Source: Mycobacterium sp. URHD0025 (GTDB taxonomy: Bacteria; Actinomycetota; Actinomycetes; Mycobacteriales; Mycobacteriaceae). Taken from it: a DNA stretch of 64,000 nucleotides. A model generated the notes under the pieces. It made no database searches and was not told the origin of the DNA. It worked only from the letters and a program-made list of their open reading frames with translations. Below are positions 52,581 through 61,876 of this stretch, piece after piece. A program made the translations under genes and the position numbers. Numbering within the stretch: position 1 is the first letter of the stretch; every line of letters begins with the position of its first letter. The stretch is from NCBI RefSeq assembly GCF_000426065.1, contig NZ_AUEQ01000001.1, forward strand, positions 186,001 through 250,000, given 5' to 3'.

Positions 52581-55479
52581 GCACCGGCAGGGCCGCGGTG
52601 TCGTCGTCACCCTCACGCGGTACCCGTCGTGACGCCGGCTTCCGAAAATGGTTGTCCCCGCGGGGATAAACCACTTGCGGCCACCAGAACCACCGGCCCA
52701 GCAGGGTCGCGATCGACGGCATCAGCAGTGACCGCACGATCAACGTGTCCAGCAGCAGGCCGATCGCGATGGTCGACCCCATCTGGGCCAGCACGACGAG
52801 GTCGCTGCCCAGCATGGCCGCCATGGTCGCGGCGAACACCATGCCCGCCGACGTCACCACGCCGCCGGTGCCGCCCATCGAGCGGATGATGCCGGTCTTG
52901 AGGCCCGCGTGGATCTCCTCCTTGAACCGGGAGACCAACAGCAGGTTGTAGTCCGATCCGACCGCCAGCAGGATGATCACCGACATCAGCATCACCAGCC
53001 AGTGGACGTGGATGCCGAACAGGTCCTGCCACAACAACACCGAGATGCCGAACGATGCCGCGATCGAACTGGCGGCGGTGCCGACGATCACAGCGGCCGC
53101 CACCATGCTGCGGGTGATGATCAGCATGATGATGAAGATCAACGTCAAAGCCGACACGACCGCGATCATCAGGTCGTAGCGAGCGCCGTCGCTCATGTCC
53201 TTGTAGGTCGCCGCGACGCCGCCGAGATAGATCTTGGCGTCCGACAACGAGGACATCTTCAGGCCCTCCTGCGCGGCGGTGCGCTCGGCGTTGACCCGTG
53301 CGATGCCCTCCGGCGTCGCCGGATCGGTCTGATGGGTGATGAACATCCGCGCCGACTTCCCGTCGGGCGAGAGGAACATCTTCAGACCGCGCTCGAAGTC
53401 GGGGTTGGTGAACGCCTCCGGCGGCAGATAGAACAGGTCGTCGTTCTTGGCGTCGTCGAAACTCTGCCCCATCGCCAAGGCGGTGTCGTTCATCGCCTGC
53501 ATCTGGTCGATCAGGGCCTTCTGCGAGTTGTACGAGGCCAGTGACAGGTCCCGGCTGGTTTTCATCGACGCGATGGTCTGCGGCAGCAGCGCAGTCAACT
53601 TCGGTGCCAGGTCCGCCAGCTGGTCGGTGTTGACCTGCACCGAACTCGTCTTGTCGGTCAGTTCGTCAATCCCGTCCAAGGCGTCGAAGACGGATCTCAC
53701 CGCGGCGCACATGGGGATGTCGAAGCAGTGCGGTTCCCAGTAGAAGTAGTTGCGCATCGGCCGGAATTGATCGTCGAAGTTGGCGATGTTGTCCCGCATC
53801 TTCTTGGTGACCTCGAGCAGCTCCTGCGACTTGGCCGCCGAGTCCTGCGTGAGCTGGGTCTGCCGCAGCGAGAGTCGATACTGCTCTTCCAGGATCGAGA
53901 TCGAAACATTGGTGGCGTCAACCATTCTCAGCTGATTGGCCAACTGCTCCCGCTGGAAGGGCAGGTTCAGATTGCTGGTCTGCCCTTGGATGGCGGTCTG
54001 GAACGGAATCGAGCTGTGCTGGATCGGGATACCCAATGGACGCGTGATGCTCTGCACCATCGCGATGCCCTCGGTACGCAGCACGTTCTTGGCGACCCGG
54101 TCCAGCACCAGCATGTCGGCCGGGTTGCGCATGTCGTGCGTGGATTCGACCATCAGGATGTCCGGATTCATCCGGGCCTGGGTGAAATGCCGGTCGGCAG
54201 AGGCGAATCCGACGTTCACTGGCGCATCGGTCGGCAGGTACCACCGGTCGTTGTAAGCAGGTTTATAGCCGGGCACGGCCACCACACCGATCAGTACCAC
54301 GAACGCGCTGGCCACCAGGACCGGTGCCGGCCAGCGGACCACCGTGGTGCCGACCTTGTACCAGAACCGGCCCTTCGCCGTCTTTTTCGGCTCGTACAGA
54401 CCGATCTTGGCGCCCAGGTAGAGGACCGCGGGCCCCATCGTGACCGCGGACGCGACCACCACGATCATCCCGATCGCCACGGGCGCACCCATGGTGCTGA
54501 AGTAGGGAAGCCGGGCGAAGCTCAGGCAATAGGTGGCGCCGGCGATCGTCAGGCCCGATCCGATGATGACCGGCGCGACGGACTTGAACGTGGCGTAGTA
54601 GGCGTCTTCTCGGTCCAGCCCCTGGCTTCGGTCCTCGCGGTAGCGGCCGAAGATGAAGATGCCGTAGTCGGTCGCGGCGGCGATGGCCAGCATCGTGAGG
54701 ATGTTGCCCGCGAAGGTGGTCAGCCCGAACACGTCGTGGGTGGCCAGGACCGAGACCAAACCGCGCGACGACAGCAGCCCCACACCGGTTAACAACAGCT
54801 GCACCAACGTGGTACGGATCGACCGGTAGACGATCAGCAGCATCACAGCGATGGCGATCAACGTGTACAGGGTGATGGTGGCCAAGCTCGCGTTGCCTAT
54901 GACATGCAGGTCGTCGGTCAGCGCGGCCGGACCGGCGACGTAGGCCTGGACGCCCGGCGGGGCCGGGGTTTCCTTGATGACGTCGCGGACCTTCTCCACG
55001 CCTTCGTTGGCGAGCGTCTGGCCCTGCTCGCCGGCCAGGTTCAGCATCACGTAGGACGCTTTGCCATCGGCGCTCTGCGCGCCGGCCGCGGTGAGCGTGT
55101 CACCCCAGAAGTCTTGGATGTGCTGAATGTGCTCGGGATCCTCGCGCAGTTTGCGGATGATCTCGTCGTAGTACTTGTGCGCGTCAGGGCCCAGCGCTTG
55201 CTGCCCCTCGACGACGATCATCACTGTGCTGTTGGAGTCGAACTCACCGAAGTTGGCGCCCATTCGCTTCATCGCGATCATCGACGGCGCGTCTTCGGGC
55301 GCCATCGGCGCCGAGTGGAGTTCGCCGACCACCTCTAGCTGCGGTGCGATGACGTTCACGACGACGGCAAAGGCGATCCAGAACAGCACGACCGGAATCG
55401 AGAGGATTCGCAGTGCGTGCGCGAAGTAGGGACGGTGGCCCCGATCGTTCTTGGCGTGGGCGGCTGTGGAAGACGTCAT
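52570..55479 (-). CDS. MmpL family RND transporter (MmpL4/5-type)
   Basis: A 969-residue inner-membrane transporter with about 12 transmembrane helices and two large periplasmic loops, the mycobacterial MmpL layout. Visible: the N-terminal ILSIPVVLFWIAFAVVVNVIAPQLEVV, ATDYGIFIFGRYREDRSQG in the first half and VGSDYNLLLVSRFKEEI in the second, with the proton-relay Asp in both. The loop with four Cys-poor helices (about 470-690) resembles MmpL4/MmpL5. Its start overlaps the mmpS stop (ATGA). MmpS4/L4 and MmpS5/L5 export siderophores; MmpL4 relatives also move glycopeptidolipids. Which cargo applies is open. Confidence 0.92.
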   Translation of the reverse strand: MTSSTAAHAKNDRGHRPYFAHALRILSIPVVLFWIAFAVVVNVIAPQLEVVGELHSAPMAPEDAPSMIAMKRMGANFGEFDSNSTVMIVVEGQQALGPDAHKYYDEIIRKLREDPEHIQHIQDFWGDTLTAAGAQSADGKASYVMLNLAGEQGQTLANEGVEKVRDVIKETPAPPGVQAYVAGPAALTDDLHVIGNASLATITLYTLIAIAVMLLIVYRSIRTTLVQLLLTGVGLLSSRGLVSVLATHDVFGLTTFAGNILTMLAIAAATDYGIFIFGRYREDRSQGLDREDAYYATFKSVAPVIIGSGLTIAGATYCLSFARLPYFSTMGAPVAIGMIVVVASAVTMGPAVLYLGAKIGLYEPKKTAKGRFWYKVGTTVVRWPAPVLVASAFVVLIGVVAVPGYKPAYNDRWYLPTDAPVNVGFASADRHFTQARMNPDILMVESTHDMRNPADMLVLDRVAKNVLRTEGIAMVQSITRPLGIPIQHSSIPFQTAIQGQTSNLNLPFQREQLANQLRMVDATNVSISILEEQYRLSLRQTQLTQDSAAKSQELLEVTKKMRDNIANFDDQFRPMRNYFYWEPHCFDIPMCAAVRSVFDALDGIDELTDKTSSVQVNTDQLADLAPKLTALLPQTIASMKTSRDLSLASYNSQKALIDQMQAMNDTALAMGQSFDDAKNDDLFYLPPEAFTNPDFERGLKMFLSPDGKSARMFITHQTDPATPEGIARVNAERTAAQEGLKMSSLSDAKIYLGGVAATYKDMSDGARYDLMIAVVSALTLIFIIMLIITRSMVAAAVIVGTAASSIAASFGISVLLWQDLFGIHVHWLVMLMSVIILLAVGSDYNLLLVSRFKEEIHAGLKTGIIRSMGGTGGVVTSAGMVFAATMAAMLGSDLVVLAQMGSTIAIGLLLDTLIVRSLLMPSIATLLGRWFWWPQVVYPRGDNHFRKPASRRVPREGDDDTAALPVPTG

Positions 55480-55916
55480 GCGGACTTCACCAAGCAGTAG
55501 GTCTGGGGTTTGATCCCATTGGCTGATTGCTCCTCACGGACAATGCCGTTCACGGTGACACGGCAACCGATTTCGCTGCCGTCGCCCAGCGCCATGAGAT
55601 TGGCGCTGACCGTGGGCAACGTTGTCGACAAGCTGACCGACCAGGGCAGCGTGGCGGTGATCTGATGCACCTTCGCGTCCGGGTCGAAATAGCTGATCTG
55701 GGCGGATGCCCCCGGCGGCCCGTACACGTCGTAGACGAGGATCTTCGGATTGAACTGGACGATCTCGATGCCTGCGCCCGCGTTCGCATTGAGATCTTCG
55801 GAACCGAACATCCGATGCAGGCGCGAGACCACCAGTCCCGACACCGCGAGCACGACCACCAGAACCAACGGAATCCAGGCATTCTTCATCAGCCGAGCAC
55901 CCCGACCAGGACTCAC
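55476..55916 (-). CDS. MmpS family membrane accessory protein
   Basis: A 146-residue protein with one N-terminal transmembrane helix (WIPLVLVVVLAVSGLVVSRL) and a periplasmic beta-rich domain: FNPKILVYDVYGPPGASAQISYFDPDAKVHQ, LPWSVSLSTTLPTVSANLMALGDGSEIGCRVTVNGIVREE, ending YCLVKSA. The closest recalled relatives are MmpS4 and MmpS5. I chose GTG 55916, which has GGGAGG 6 nt upstream; ATG 55889 lacks a ribosome site. It partners the adjacent MmpL in export across the envelope. Confidence 0.92.
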   Translation of the reverse strand: MSPGRGARLMKNAWIPLVLVVVLAVSGLVVSRLHRMFGSEDLNANAGAGIEIVQFNPKILVYDVYGPPGASAQISYFDPDAKVHQITATLPWSVSLSTTLPTVSANLMALGDGSEIGCRVTVNGIVREEQSANGIKPQTYCLVKSA

Positions 55917-55932
55917 CGATACCTCCCGACGA

Positions 55933-55986
55933 TTATTCGAACCCGTCAACCGCGATTGCCGCCGATCGGCGAATTAGTTCGAATAA
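55933..55986. promoter_or_regulatory. Paired TTCGAA sites upstream of mmpS
   Basis: TTATTCGAAC (55933-55942) and GTTCGAATAA (55977-55986) are exact reverse complements 34 nt apart. Each contains the palindrome TTCGAA, so they look like two copies of one operator in opposite orientation. They lie just upstream of the mmpS ribosome site and in the region shared with the divergent sigma factor gene. Confidence 0.5.
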
Positions 55987-56154
55987 CTATGCATTGCGCG
56001 GTGAAACATTACACCCGTTGACAACCCATCGCAGTCGCGATGCATTCCTGTGAATTACCTGAGAGGGCTGTACTGCGGCTTTCCCGCGACCGATGACCAC
56101 GGCGTCGCGAGACTGGCGAGAGCCGCACTCCGCCATGCCGATTGGCGCTCGCCC

Positions 56155-56205
56155 AGTCCATTGCGCTATTATTATACATAGGTTTTCTATACATAAGTCG
56201 GGAGG
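56155..56205 (+). promoter_or_regulatory. AT-rich promoter region of the sigma factor gene
   Basis: An unusual AT-rich block contains TATACATA twice (56173-56180 and 56188-56195), 15 bp apart as a direct repeat. GGAGG at 56201-56205 is the probable ribosome site for TTG 56216. The block stands out from the GC-rich surroundings and may hold a promoter or activator site. Confidence 0.45.
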
Positions 56206-56215
56206 CGGGTACCTG

Positions 56216-56830
56216 TTGAGCATCGATGTGGAACCGCTGTCCGACCGCAGGGACAACAGCGTGTTCGTCGACACCGTACTGCCCTGCATCGAGCAGATCC
56301 GGGGTCGCGCACAACGGCTGACCACCAGTAGGTACGACGCGGACGACCTGATGCAGGAGACACTGCTCAAAGCCTTCAGCGGCTTTCACACCTTCGAGCC
56401 GGGCTCCAATGCCCGGGCCTGGCTGTTCCGGATCATGTACAACAACTGGGTCAACATGTACCGCACGCGCCAGCGCGGGGTGAGCGAGCAACTGTGCGAA
56501 GACTTCACGGATTGGCAGTTGTCAGCCGAGGCGCGCCACACCTCGGTCGGCCTTCGCTCGGCAGAAGTGGAAGCACTCGAAGCGATGCGCGACGACGAGA
56601 TCGCCGACGCCCTTCGGGCGATTCCCGCCGTCAACCGGGTGACGGTGTACCTCGCCGACGTGGAGGGCTACCCGTACCGCGAAATAGCTTCTCTCATGGG
56701 AACTCCCATCGGCACCGTGATGTCGCGGCTGGCCCGTGGCCGAAAGCGCCTGCGGGAGTTGCTCAATGATGTGGCAAGGGATCGAGGTCTCGTGCGTGCC
56801 CCAGCAGGCGGTCCAAATCCTCGACCGTGA
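56216..56830 (+). CDS. ECF-type RNA polymerase sigma factor
   Basis: A 204-residue sigma factor. Region 2: YDADDLMQETLLKAFSGFHTFEPGSNARAWLFRIMYNNWVNMYRTRQRG; region 4: IADALRAIPAVNRVTVYLADVEGYPYREIASLMGTPIGTVMSRLARGRKRL. It resembles the SigH/SigR group in region 2. No anti-sigma gene is adjacent. The start is likely TTG 56216, 10 nt after GGAGG; the longer frame from 56093 runs through the AT-rich promoter block. The last 22 codons overlap the convergent aspA gene. Divergent mmpS/mmpL are possible targets. Confidence 0.86.
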   Translation: MSIDVEPLSDRRDNSVFVDTVLPCIEQIRGRAQRLTTSRYDADDLMQETLLKAFSGFHTFEPGSNARAWLFRIMYNNWVNMYRTRQRGVSEQLCEDFTDWQLSAEARHTSVGLRSAEVEALEAMRDDEIADALRAIPAVNRVTVYLADVEGYPYREIASLMGTPIGTVMSRLARGRKRLRELLNDVARDRGLVRAPAGGPNPRP

Positions 56831-58169
56831 TCGACCCGGTAGCCAATGCCAGTTCCCGAACGTCGCCCCTGCCGTCCAGAACGGCCGTCACGACCTCACT
56901 GGCACGGCGATAACCCAGGAGTGGAATCAGTGCGGTGACGATGCCGGCATTACGCGCTGTGACTGCCCGCAGGTGTTCCCGGTTGACCTCGATACCGTCA
57001 ACGCAATGAGTGCGTAGCGTATCGAAAGCCCGTCGCATCCAGCCGATCGACTGCAGCAGACCGTGACAGATCACCGGCTCGAACGCGTTGAGCTGAAGCT
57101 GCCCCGCTTCAGCGGCCATGGTGACGGTGACGTCGGTGCCGATCACCGCGAACGCGACCTGGTTGACCATCTCCGGGATCACCGGGTTGACCTTTCCCGG
57201 CATAAGGCTGGATCCGGCTTGCCTTGTCGGCAAACGCAATTCGCCCAGGCCGGCCTGAGGCCCCGACCCCAGTAGCCGCAAGTCATTGCAGATCTTGGAT
57301 ACCTTGACCGCAGTGCGTTTGAGCACTCCGGAGAGATTGAGAAACGAGCCGGTATCCGAAGTGGCCTCCACGAGGTCGGTCGCTGTCTTCACCGGCACAC
57401 CGCTGATCAACCGCAGATGACGGACCACGGCTTCCGGGTAGCCGGGTACGCTCGCGATGCCCGTTCCGATGGCTGTTGCTCCCAAGTTGGTCTCACAGAG
57501 CAGCTCCCGCGCATCGGCGATCCGCGCGAGCTCCTCGGCCAGGGTCGATCGCCAGGCGCCGAATTCCTGCCCCACGGTCATCGGTACGGCGTCCTGCAAT
57601 TGCGTCCGCCCGATCTTCGAGACGCCGGCGAACTCGGCGGCCTTGGCGCCGAATGCGTCTGACAATTCCTCGACCGCCGCAGACAGCCCATCGAGCTCCG
57701 TCACCAGAGCCAGTTTGACTGCCGTCGGATAGACATCGTTGGTCGATTGCCCCCGGTTGACATGATCATTGGGGTGCAGATGGTCGTAACTGCCCAGCGG
57801 AAATCCGAGCAGTTCCAGCGCCCGGTTGGCGATGACCTCATTGGCGTTCATGTTCGTCGAGGTGCCGGCCCCACCTTGCACCACGTCGACGACGAACTCA
57901 TCGTCGAGGCACCCGTCGATGACGTCCTGGCAAGCGCGGTCGATGGCGTCCGCCCGTTCGGAGTCGAGCACCCCGAGGTCGAGGTTCGCGCGTGCGGCCG
58001 CCTGCTTGACCGCTCCCAACGCCGCGATCAGCGGCCGGTGGATCGCCAGCGTGATGCCGCTGACCTGAAAATTCTCGACGGCGCGGGCCGTATGCACGCC
58101 CCAGTACGCTGTGGCCGGAATACTGCGCGCCCCCAGGAGATCGTGCTCTGTCCGCACGTCGGATTTCAT
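56763..58169 (-). CDS. aspA: Aspartate ammonia-lyase
   Basis: A 468-residue member of the fumarase/aspartase superfamily. Visible: VQGGAGTSTNMNANEVIANRA, HPNDHVNRGQSTNDVYPTA, and the catalytic signature AGSSLMPGKVNPVIPEMVNQVAF, whose MPGKVNP form is typical of aspartase. It would convert L-aspartate to fumarate and ammonia. It is last of a six-gene minus-strand operon and overlaps the M20 amidohydrolase stop by 4 nt, which suggests that the pathway releases aspartate. Confidence 0.88.
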   Translation of the reverse strand: MKSDVRTEHDLLGARSIPATAYWGVHTARAVENFQVSGITLAIHRPLIAALGAVKQAAARANLDLGVLDSERADAIDRACQDVIDGCLDDEFVVDVVQGGAGTSTNMNANEVIANRALELLGFPLGSYDHLHPNDHVNRGQSTNDVYPTAVKLALVTELDGLSAAVEELSDAFGAKAAEFAGVSKIGRTQLQDAVPMTVGQEFGAWRSTLAEELARIADARELLCETNLGATAIGTGIASVPGYPEAVVRHLRLISGVPVKTATDLVEATSDTGSFLNLSGVLKRTAVKVSKICNDLRLLGSGPQAGLGELRLPTRQAGSSLMPGKVNPVIPEMVNQVAFAVIGTDVTVTMAAEAGQLQLNAFEPVICHGLLQSIGWMRRAFDTLRTHCVDGIEVNREHLRAVTARNAGIVTALIPLLGYRRASEVVTAVLDGRGDVRELALATGSITVEDLDRLLGHARDLDPLPHH

Positions 58170-59308
58170 CGATGTGGCCGTACGTCGAATAGATCGAGCG
58201 CGGTCCAGGCCAGCGCGACGGCACCGTCATTGATCGCGCGCTCGGCTTGCCGTCCGACGCAGTGGTCGGCGAATTCCCGCTGATGGTTCAATGCCGGCAG
58301 CGAACCGATCCCGATGTAGGGGTGGATCGCTGGGACAACCTGCGAGACGTTGCCCATGTCCGTGGATGCACGGTTCATCCGGCTGGCCTGTTCGTCGGAG
58401 GCGAAGCTGCGGCCCAGCGCCTCGGCGTTGCGTCGGTAGGCCGCCAAAGCTTTTTCATCAGTGCGGAACTCGGCGTATGGCTTGCTTTCCGGACGCACCG
58501 ACAGTTCGCATCCGCTGGCCAGTGCTCCTGCTTCGAAACAGCGCCATACCCGCGGCTCCAGGTCGGCGAGTTCGGCCAGAGATTCGGCTCGGACATACCA
58601 TCTGCCGCGGGTCCGCTCGGGTATCGCATTGGGTGCCTCCCCGCCGTCGGTCATCACGCCGTGCACCCGCACAGTCGCTGGGAGCTGCTGACGCAGCAGG
58701 CCGAGCGCAACCTGCGCAATAGTGAAGGCATCGGCGGCATTACGGCCATGTTCGGGATAGGCGGCGGCATGCGCGGCCTTGCCGGTGAAGGTGATCTCGG
58801 AGTGCGAGACGGCGAATGGTTGCGCCTCTGCCACATCGACCGGCGCCGGGTGGGCCATCATGACCAGGTCGAGGCCGCGAAACGCGCCGCGCTCCAACAT
58901 CTCGATCTTGCCGCCGCCGCCCTCCTCGGCCGGGGTACCGAACACCTCCACCGTCAGCCCCACCTCGTGGGCAACGCGGGCCAGCCCCAGTGCGGCACCG
59001 ACCGATATGGCCGCAATCAGATTATGCCCGCAGGCATGGCCGAGCCCCGGTAAGGCGTCGTACTCCGCGCACAGTCCTACGCGCACCGGCCCGTTGCCGT
59101 ACCGGGCATGGAAGGCAGTGTCCAAGCCCAAGTAGGGCGCCGTCACCTCGAATCCGTCTTCGGCCAGCCGCCCGCTCACCCACGCGGCGGCTTGATGTTC
59201 GGTCCAGGCTGTCTCAGGATGGGCATGCAACTTTTCCGACAGCGCGACCAGCGACGGAAACGCTTCCTCCACTGCGGATTTCGCCAGGCCCCTGTGGTCA
59301 TTCGTCAC
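58166..59308 (-). CDS. M20 family amidohydrolase (AbgB-like)
   Basis: A 380-residue M20D-type metallo-amidohydrolase. Visible: LHAHPETAWTEHQA, VGLCAEYDALPGLGHACGHNLIAAI (metal ligands His and the general base region), GTPAEEGGGGKIEM, MMAHPAPVD, and STDMGNVSQVVPAIHPYIGIG. Relatives cleave N-acyl amino acids, p-aminobenzoyl-glutamate or auxin-amino acid conjugates. GTG 59308 (VTNDHRGL) gives the family length and an 11-nt overlap with the DUF1028 gene. Followed by aspA, it may release aspartate from an N-acyl-aspartate. Confidence 0.87.
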   Translation of the reverse strand: MTNDHRGLAKSAVEEAFPSLVALSEKLHAHPETAWTEHQAAAWVSGRLAEDGFEVTAPYLGLDTAFHARYGNGPVRVGLCAEYDALPGLGHACGHNLIAAISVGAALGLARVAHEVGLTVEVFGTPAEEGGGGKIEMLERGAFRGLDLVMMAHPAPVDVAEAQPFAVSHSEITFTGKAAHAAAYPEHGRNAADAFTIAQVALGLLRQQLPATVRVHGVMTDGGEAPNAIPERTRGRWYVRAESLAELADLEPRVWRCFEAGALASGCELSVRPESKPYAEFRTDEKALAAYRRNAEALGRSFASDEQASRMNRASTDMGNVSQVVPAIHPYIGIGSLPALNHQREFADHCVGRQAERAINDGAVALAWTALDLFDVRPHR

Positions 59309-59972
59309 CCGGAACTCCGTATGACGGCGCCAGGTCAGGTCTGCGGGCCCGCAGTGTGTAGTCCTCCGCTTGGGGTTGCCACACCTGCCAGATCTCCTCG
59401 AGCCGGGAAATCGGGTCATCGGCCCAATCCACCCGCAGGTCGGTCAGTGGCCATTCGGCATCGGCGACCACCAGCAAGCCGCAGGAATGCACGGGCCCCT
59501 CCTCGCCTCCGGCCTCCTCGCCGGCGCGGAGCCCGGCAAGCAGCCGGTCGGCGAGGTGACGCTCCGGGTCGGCTACGAATGCCTCGACCATCGCCTGAGG
59601 TACCTTCTCCGAGTTCAGCAGATTGCCGGCGGCGACCGCGTCGACCCCAGTAGCGACGATGTAGGTACCCAATGTGCGTACGCCGGAATGGGATGCGACG
59701 GCACCAGTCGCGTCGACGACGGTGAGCTGGCGGTACTCCGGGTACGCCGCATGGGCCACTACGTGGTCCATCGCGGCCTGCGCCGCCAGGCCGTCCGCAA
59801 GTCGGTCCAACAGCTTCGGGCCGAGCGTGGGGTCGGTGACATTCTGAGTGCAGGCCACTCCCACACCGGATCGCGCCCACACGCATCGGGACGCCACGGA
59901 GGGACTCGACGAGGTGACCACCGCACCGAACATCCCGGTACGGGCGCATCGGCCGGCCAGCGAGAACGTCAC
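59298..59972 (-). CDS. DUF1028 family protein
   Basis: A 224-residue protein of the DUF1028 family, thought from structure to have an Ntn-hydrolase-like fold. Visible: FSLAGRCARTGMFGAVVTSSSPSVASRC, VACTQNVTDPTLGPKLLDRLADG, and HSCGLLVVADAEWPLTDLRVDWADDPISRLEEIW. The reaction is unknown. GTG 59972 overlaps the RidA stop as GTGA. Such genes commonly sit with RidA and M20 enzymes in catabolic operons. Confidence 0.85.
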   Translation of the reverse strand: MTFSLAGRCARTGMFGAVVTSSSPSVASRCVWARSGVGVACTQNVTDPTLGPKLLDRLADGLAAQAAMDHVVAHAAYPEYRQLTVVDATGAVASHSGVRTLGTYIVATGVDAVAAGNLLNSEKVPQAMVEAFVADPERHLADRLLAGLRAGEEAGGEEGPVHSCGLLVVADAEWPLTDLRVDWADDPISRLEEIWQVWQPQAEDYTLRARRPDLAPSYGVPGDE

Positions 59973-60397
59973 GGAATCACCGCCGTCGCAGTCACTTCGA
60001 CCACCCATTCCGGGCGTGCCAGTGCGTCCACCACCAGGCCGGTCGAGGCATAGAAGACGCCCTTGAGGCGCTCACCGAGGACCCGGTAGACGTCTTCGCG
60101 GTAGCGCACGTCGGTCAGATAGACGTCGCACGAGACGATGTGCTCGAGTGACGCACCCGCCTCCGCGAGCAGCAGCTCGATGTTGTCGACCGTCTTGTGC
60201 GCCTGTCCGGCCGGATCACCCACCGCCACGCATTCGCGAGTGTCGAGATCCTGGGCCACTTGGCCGCGCAGGTAGACGGTGTTCCCAGCCACCACGGCTT
60301 GACAGAGGTCGTTGGACAGGTTCTGTTCGGGGTAGGTGTCGGCGGTGTTGAACGGCCGGATTCGGCGATGTCCGCCCGCCACAATGGATTCTGTCAT
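59969..60397 (-). CDS. RidA (YjgF/YER057c) family protein
   Basis: A 142-residue protein with the YjgF/RidA fold: DLCQAVVAGNTVYLRGQVAQDL, GQAHKTVDNIELLLAEAGASLEHIVSCDVYLTD and the C-terminal EWVVEVTATAVIP, which forms the Rid active cleft. The Arg of many RidA deaminases (about RCxR) is not evident. Members hydrolyse enamine/imine intermediates, for example RutC in pyrimidine breakdown. The start at ATG 60397 overlaps the monooxygenase stop (ATGA), so it probably deaminates a product of that enzyme. Confidence 0.9.
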   Translation of the reverse strand: MTESIVAGGHRRIRPFNTADTYPEQNLSNDLCQAVVAGNTVYLRGQVAQDLDTRECVAVGDPAGQAHKTVDNIELLLAEAGASLEHIVSCDVYLTDVRYREDVYRVLGERLKGVFYASTGLVVDALARPEWVVEVTATAVIP

Positions 60398-61848
60398 CGG
60401 TTTCTCCCGTCGATTGTTTTGATGCCTGCCGATTGACACATGAGTTCAGTGGCCGGTTCGAAGTCATAGTTGTTGTAGACCGCGAGCAGGTGCGAGAAGG
60501 GCGGAGACTGCGCAAACAGCTGGAAGGTCAGCCGATGGTTGGCGTAGTCGGAGTTGAGCAAGTCGCGCCCGTAGGCCAATAGCCTGCGACGTTCTTCGGC
60601 CTCGACGTCCCCGACCGCGAAGTACTTCGCCAGCCAGCCTGCCGTCTCCTCGTTTGCGAAGGTGGCCGCACTCGGGGTCAGACTGATCTGACAGCCGGCG
60701 AGATCACGAACCAGATGCACGATCCTCGGCAGGTTGCTGCACGCGAAAACCCGACCCGAATACATCGTCGCCTGATGCGGCATGAGCAGGCCGCTCGGGC
60801 TGGGCTCAGCGAGTTCGATTGCAGCGGTGAGGAATGCGTTGATCCCCTCGCGGTAGGCCGCCACTTCCGCAATCTTCTCTCGCACGCCCTGGTGCATCTT
60901 GACGCCCGTCTGCCGTGCACTGGCGTGCGCGAAGCCCAGGAGCAGATCCGCCCAACGCAGGTGACGCTGCACAAACGGGAAGATGCTGTACCGGTGCAAC
61001 GTGGCGCGGATAAAGCTGGCCGCCTCCGTGTGTCGGTAGAAAAACACGTCGTCCCAAGGGATTTCCACATCGTCGAAGACGATCATGGTATCGATCTCGT
61101 CCACCCGATTGGTGAGCGGGTAGTCCTCCGCCGATCGCATCCCCCGGAATCCGGACCGGCAGATGTGTTTGATGTTCGGATGCCCCATGTCGGCGAGAAA
61201 GCCGACGGCGTACTCCGAGTGGGTCTGGCTGTTCCAGTCACCGATGGTCGGCTTGACAAAGGCCTGGTTGGAGTATGCTGCTGCGGTCTCGAATTTCGCT
61301 CCGCGCACTACGATTCCACGATCGTTCTCGCTCACGACACGCAGCAGGACGTCCGGATCCTGTTCCTGCGGCCACTTCGACCGGTCGCCCTTGGGGTCGG
61401 TGTTCGCCGACACGTGGAACGGATCGGTCAGCGTGGCATTTCTGACGTGCCGGACGATGTTCTCGGAGAACGCCGGGTTGATCTTGTTCAGCACATCCTG
61501 GCCATCGGCCAGCGACCACATCTCCCCGACGGTTTCGTCCCCCACGCGAGTTACGACCCCGCCGGCATGGTCGAGGATCGTGTCGACGCCTCGCCGCTTG
61601 GCGTGCCAATCCTCCTTGGTCAACGGCGGTTTGGATCCGATCGCGCAGACCTCGCCGCTCTGGTCGTCGACGTATGTCATGGTGTCCCTGGTCAACTCGT
61701 CATGACCGAGATCGTAGATGCGGGCGCGGATGTCGATGATCGGCTGGAACGCGGGATGCGTGGTCACGTCGTCGACGCGTTCCCCGTCGATCCAGACATT
61801 GCGTCCGTCACGGATCGATTCCCGGTAATCCTCTCCGGTTCTGATCAT
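60394..61848 (-). CDS. HpaB-type flavin-dependent monooxygenase
   Basis: A 484-residue protein of the 4-hydroxyphenylacetate 3-hydroxylase (HpaB/PvcC) family, the oxygenase part of two-component flavin systems that use reduced FAD. Visible: RTGEDYRESIRDGRNVWIDGERV at the N terminus, DRGIVVRGAKFETAAAYSNQAFV, IVFDDVEIPWDDVFFYRH and a helical C-terminal domain. No reductase (HpaC) gene is adjacent, so reduced flavin must come from elsewhere. AAGGA lies upstream of ATG 61848. It should hydroxylate a phenol, indole or N-heterocycle; substrate unknown. Confidence 0.9.
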   Translation of the reverse strand: MIRTGEDYRESIRDGRNVWIDGERVDDVTTHPAFQPIIDIRARIYDLGHDELTRDTMTYVDDQSGEVCAIGSKPPLTKEDWHAKRRGVDTILDHAGGVVTRVGDETVGEMWSLADGQDVLNKINPAFSENIVRHVRNATLTDPFHVSANTDPKGDRSKWPQEQDPDVLLRVVSENDRGIVVRGAKFETAAAYSNQAFVKPTIGDWNSQTHSEYAVGFLADMGHPNIKHICRSGFRGMRSAEDYPLTNRVDEIDTMIVFDDVEIPWDDVFFYRHTEAASFIRATLHRYSIFPFVQRHLRWADLLLGFAHASARQTGVKMHQGVREKIAEVAAYREGINAFLTAAIELAEPSPSGLLMPHQATMYSGRVFACSNLPRIVHLVRDLAGCQISLTPSAATFANEETAGWLAKYFAVGDVEAEERRRLLAYGRDLLNSDYANHRLTFQLFAQSPPFSHLLAVYNNYDFEPATELMCQSAGIKTIDGRNR

Positions 61849-61876
61849 TGCTGTTCCTTCTCTTCGTGAGCGCCGC

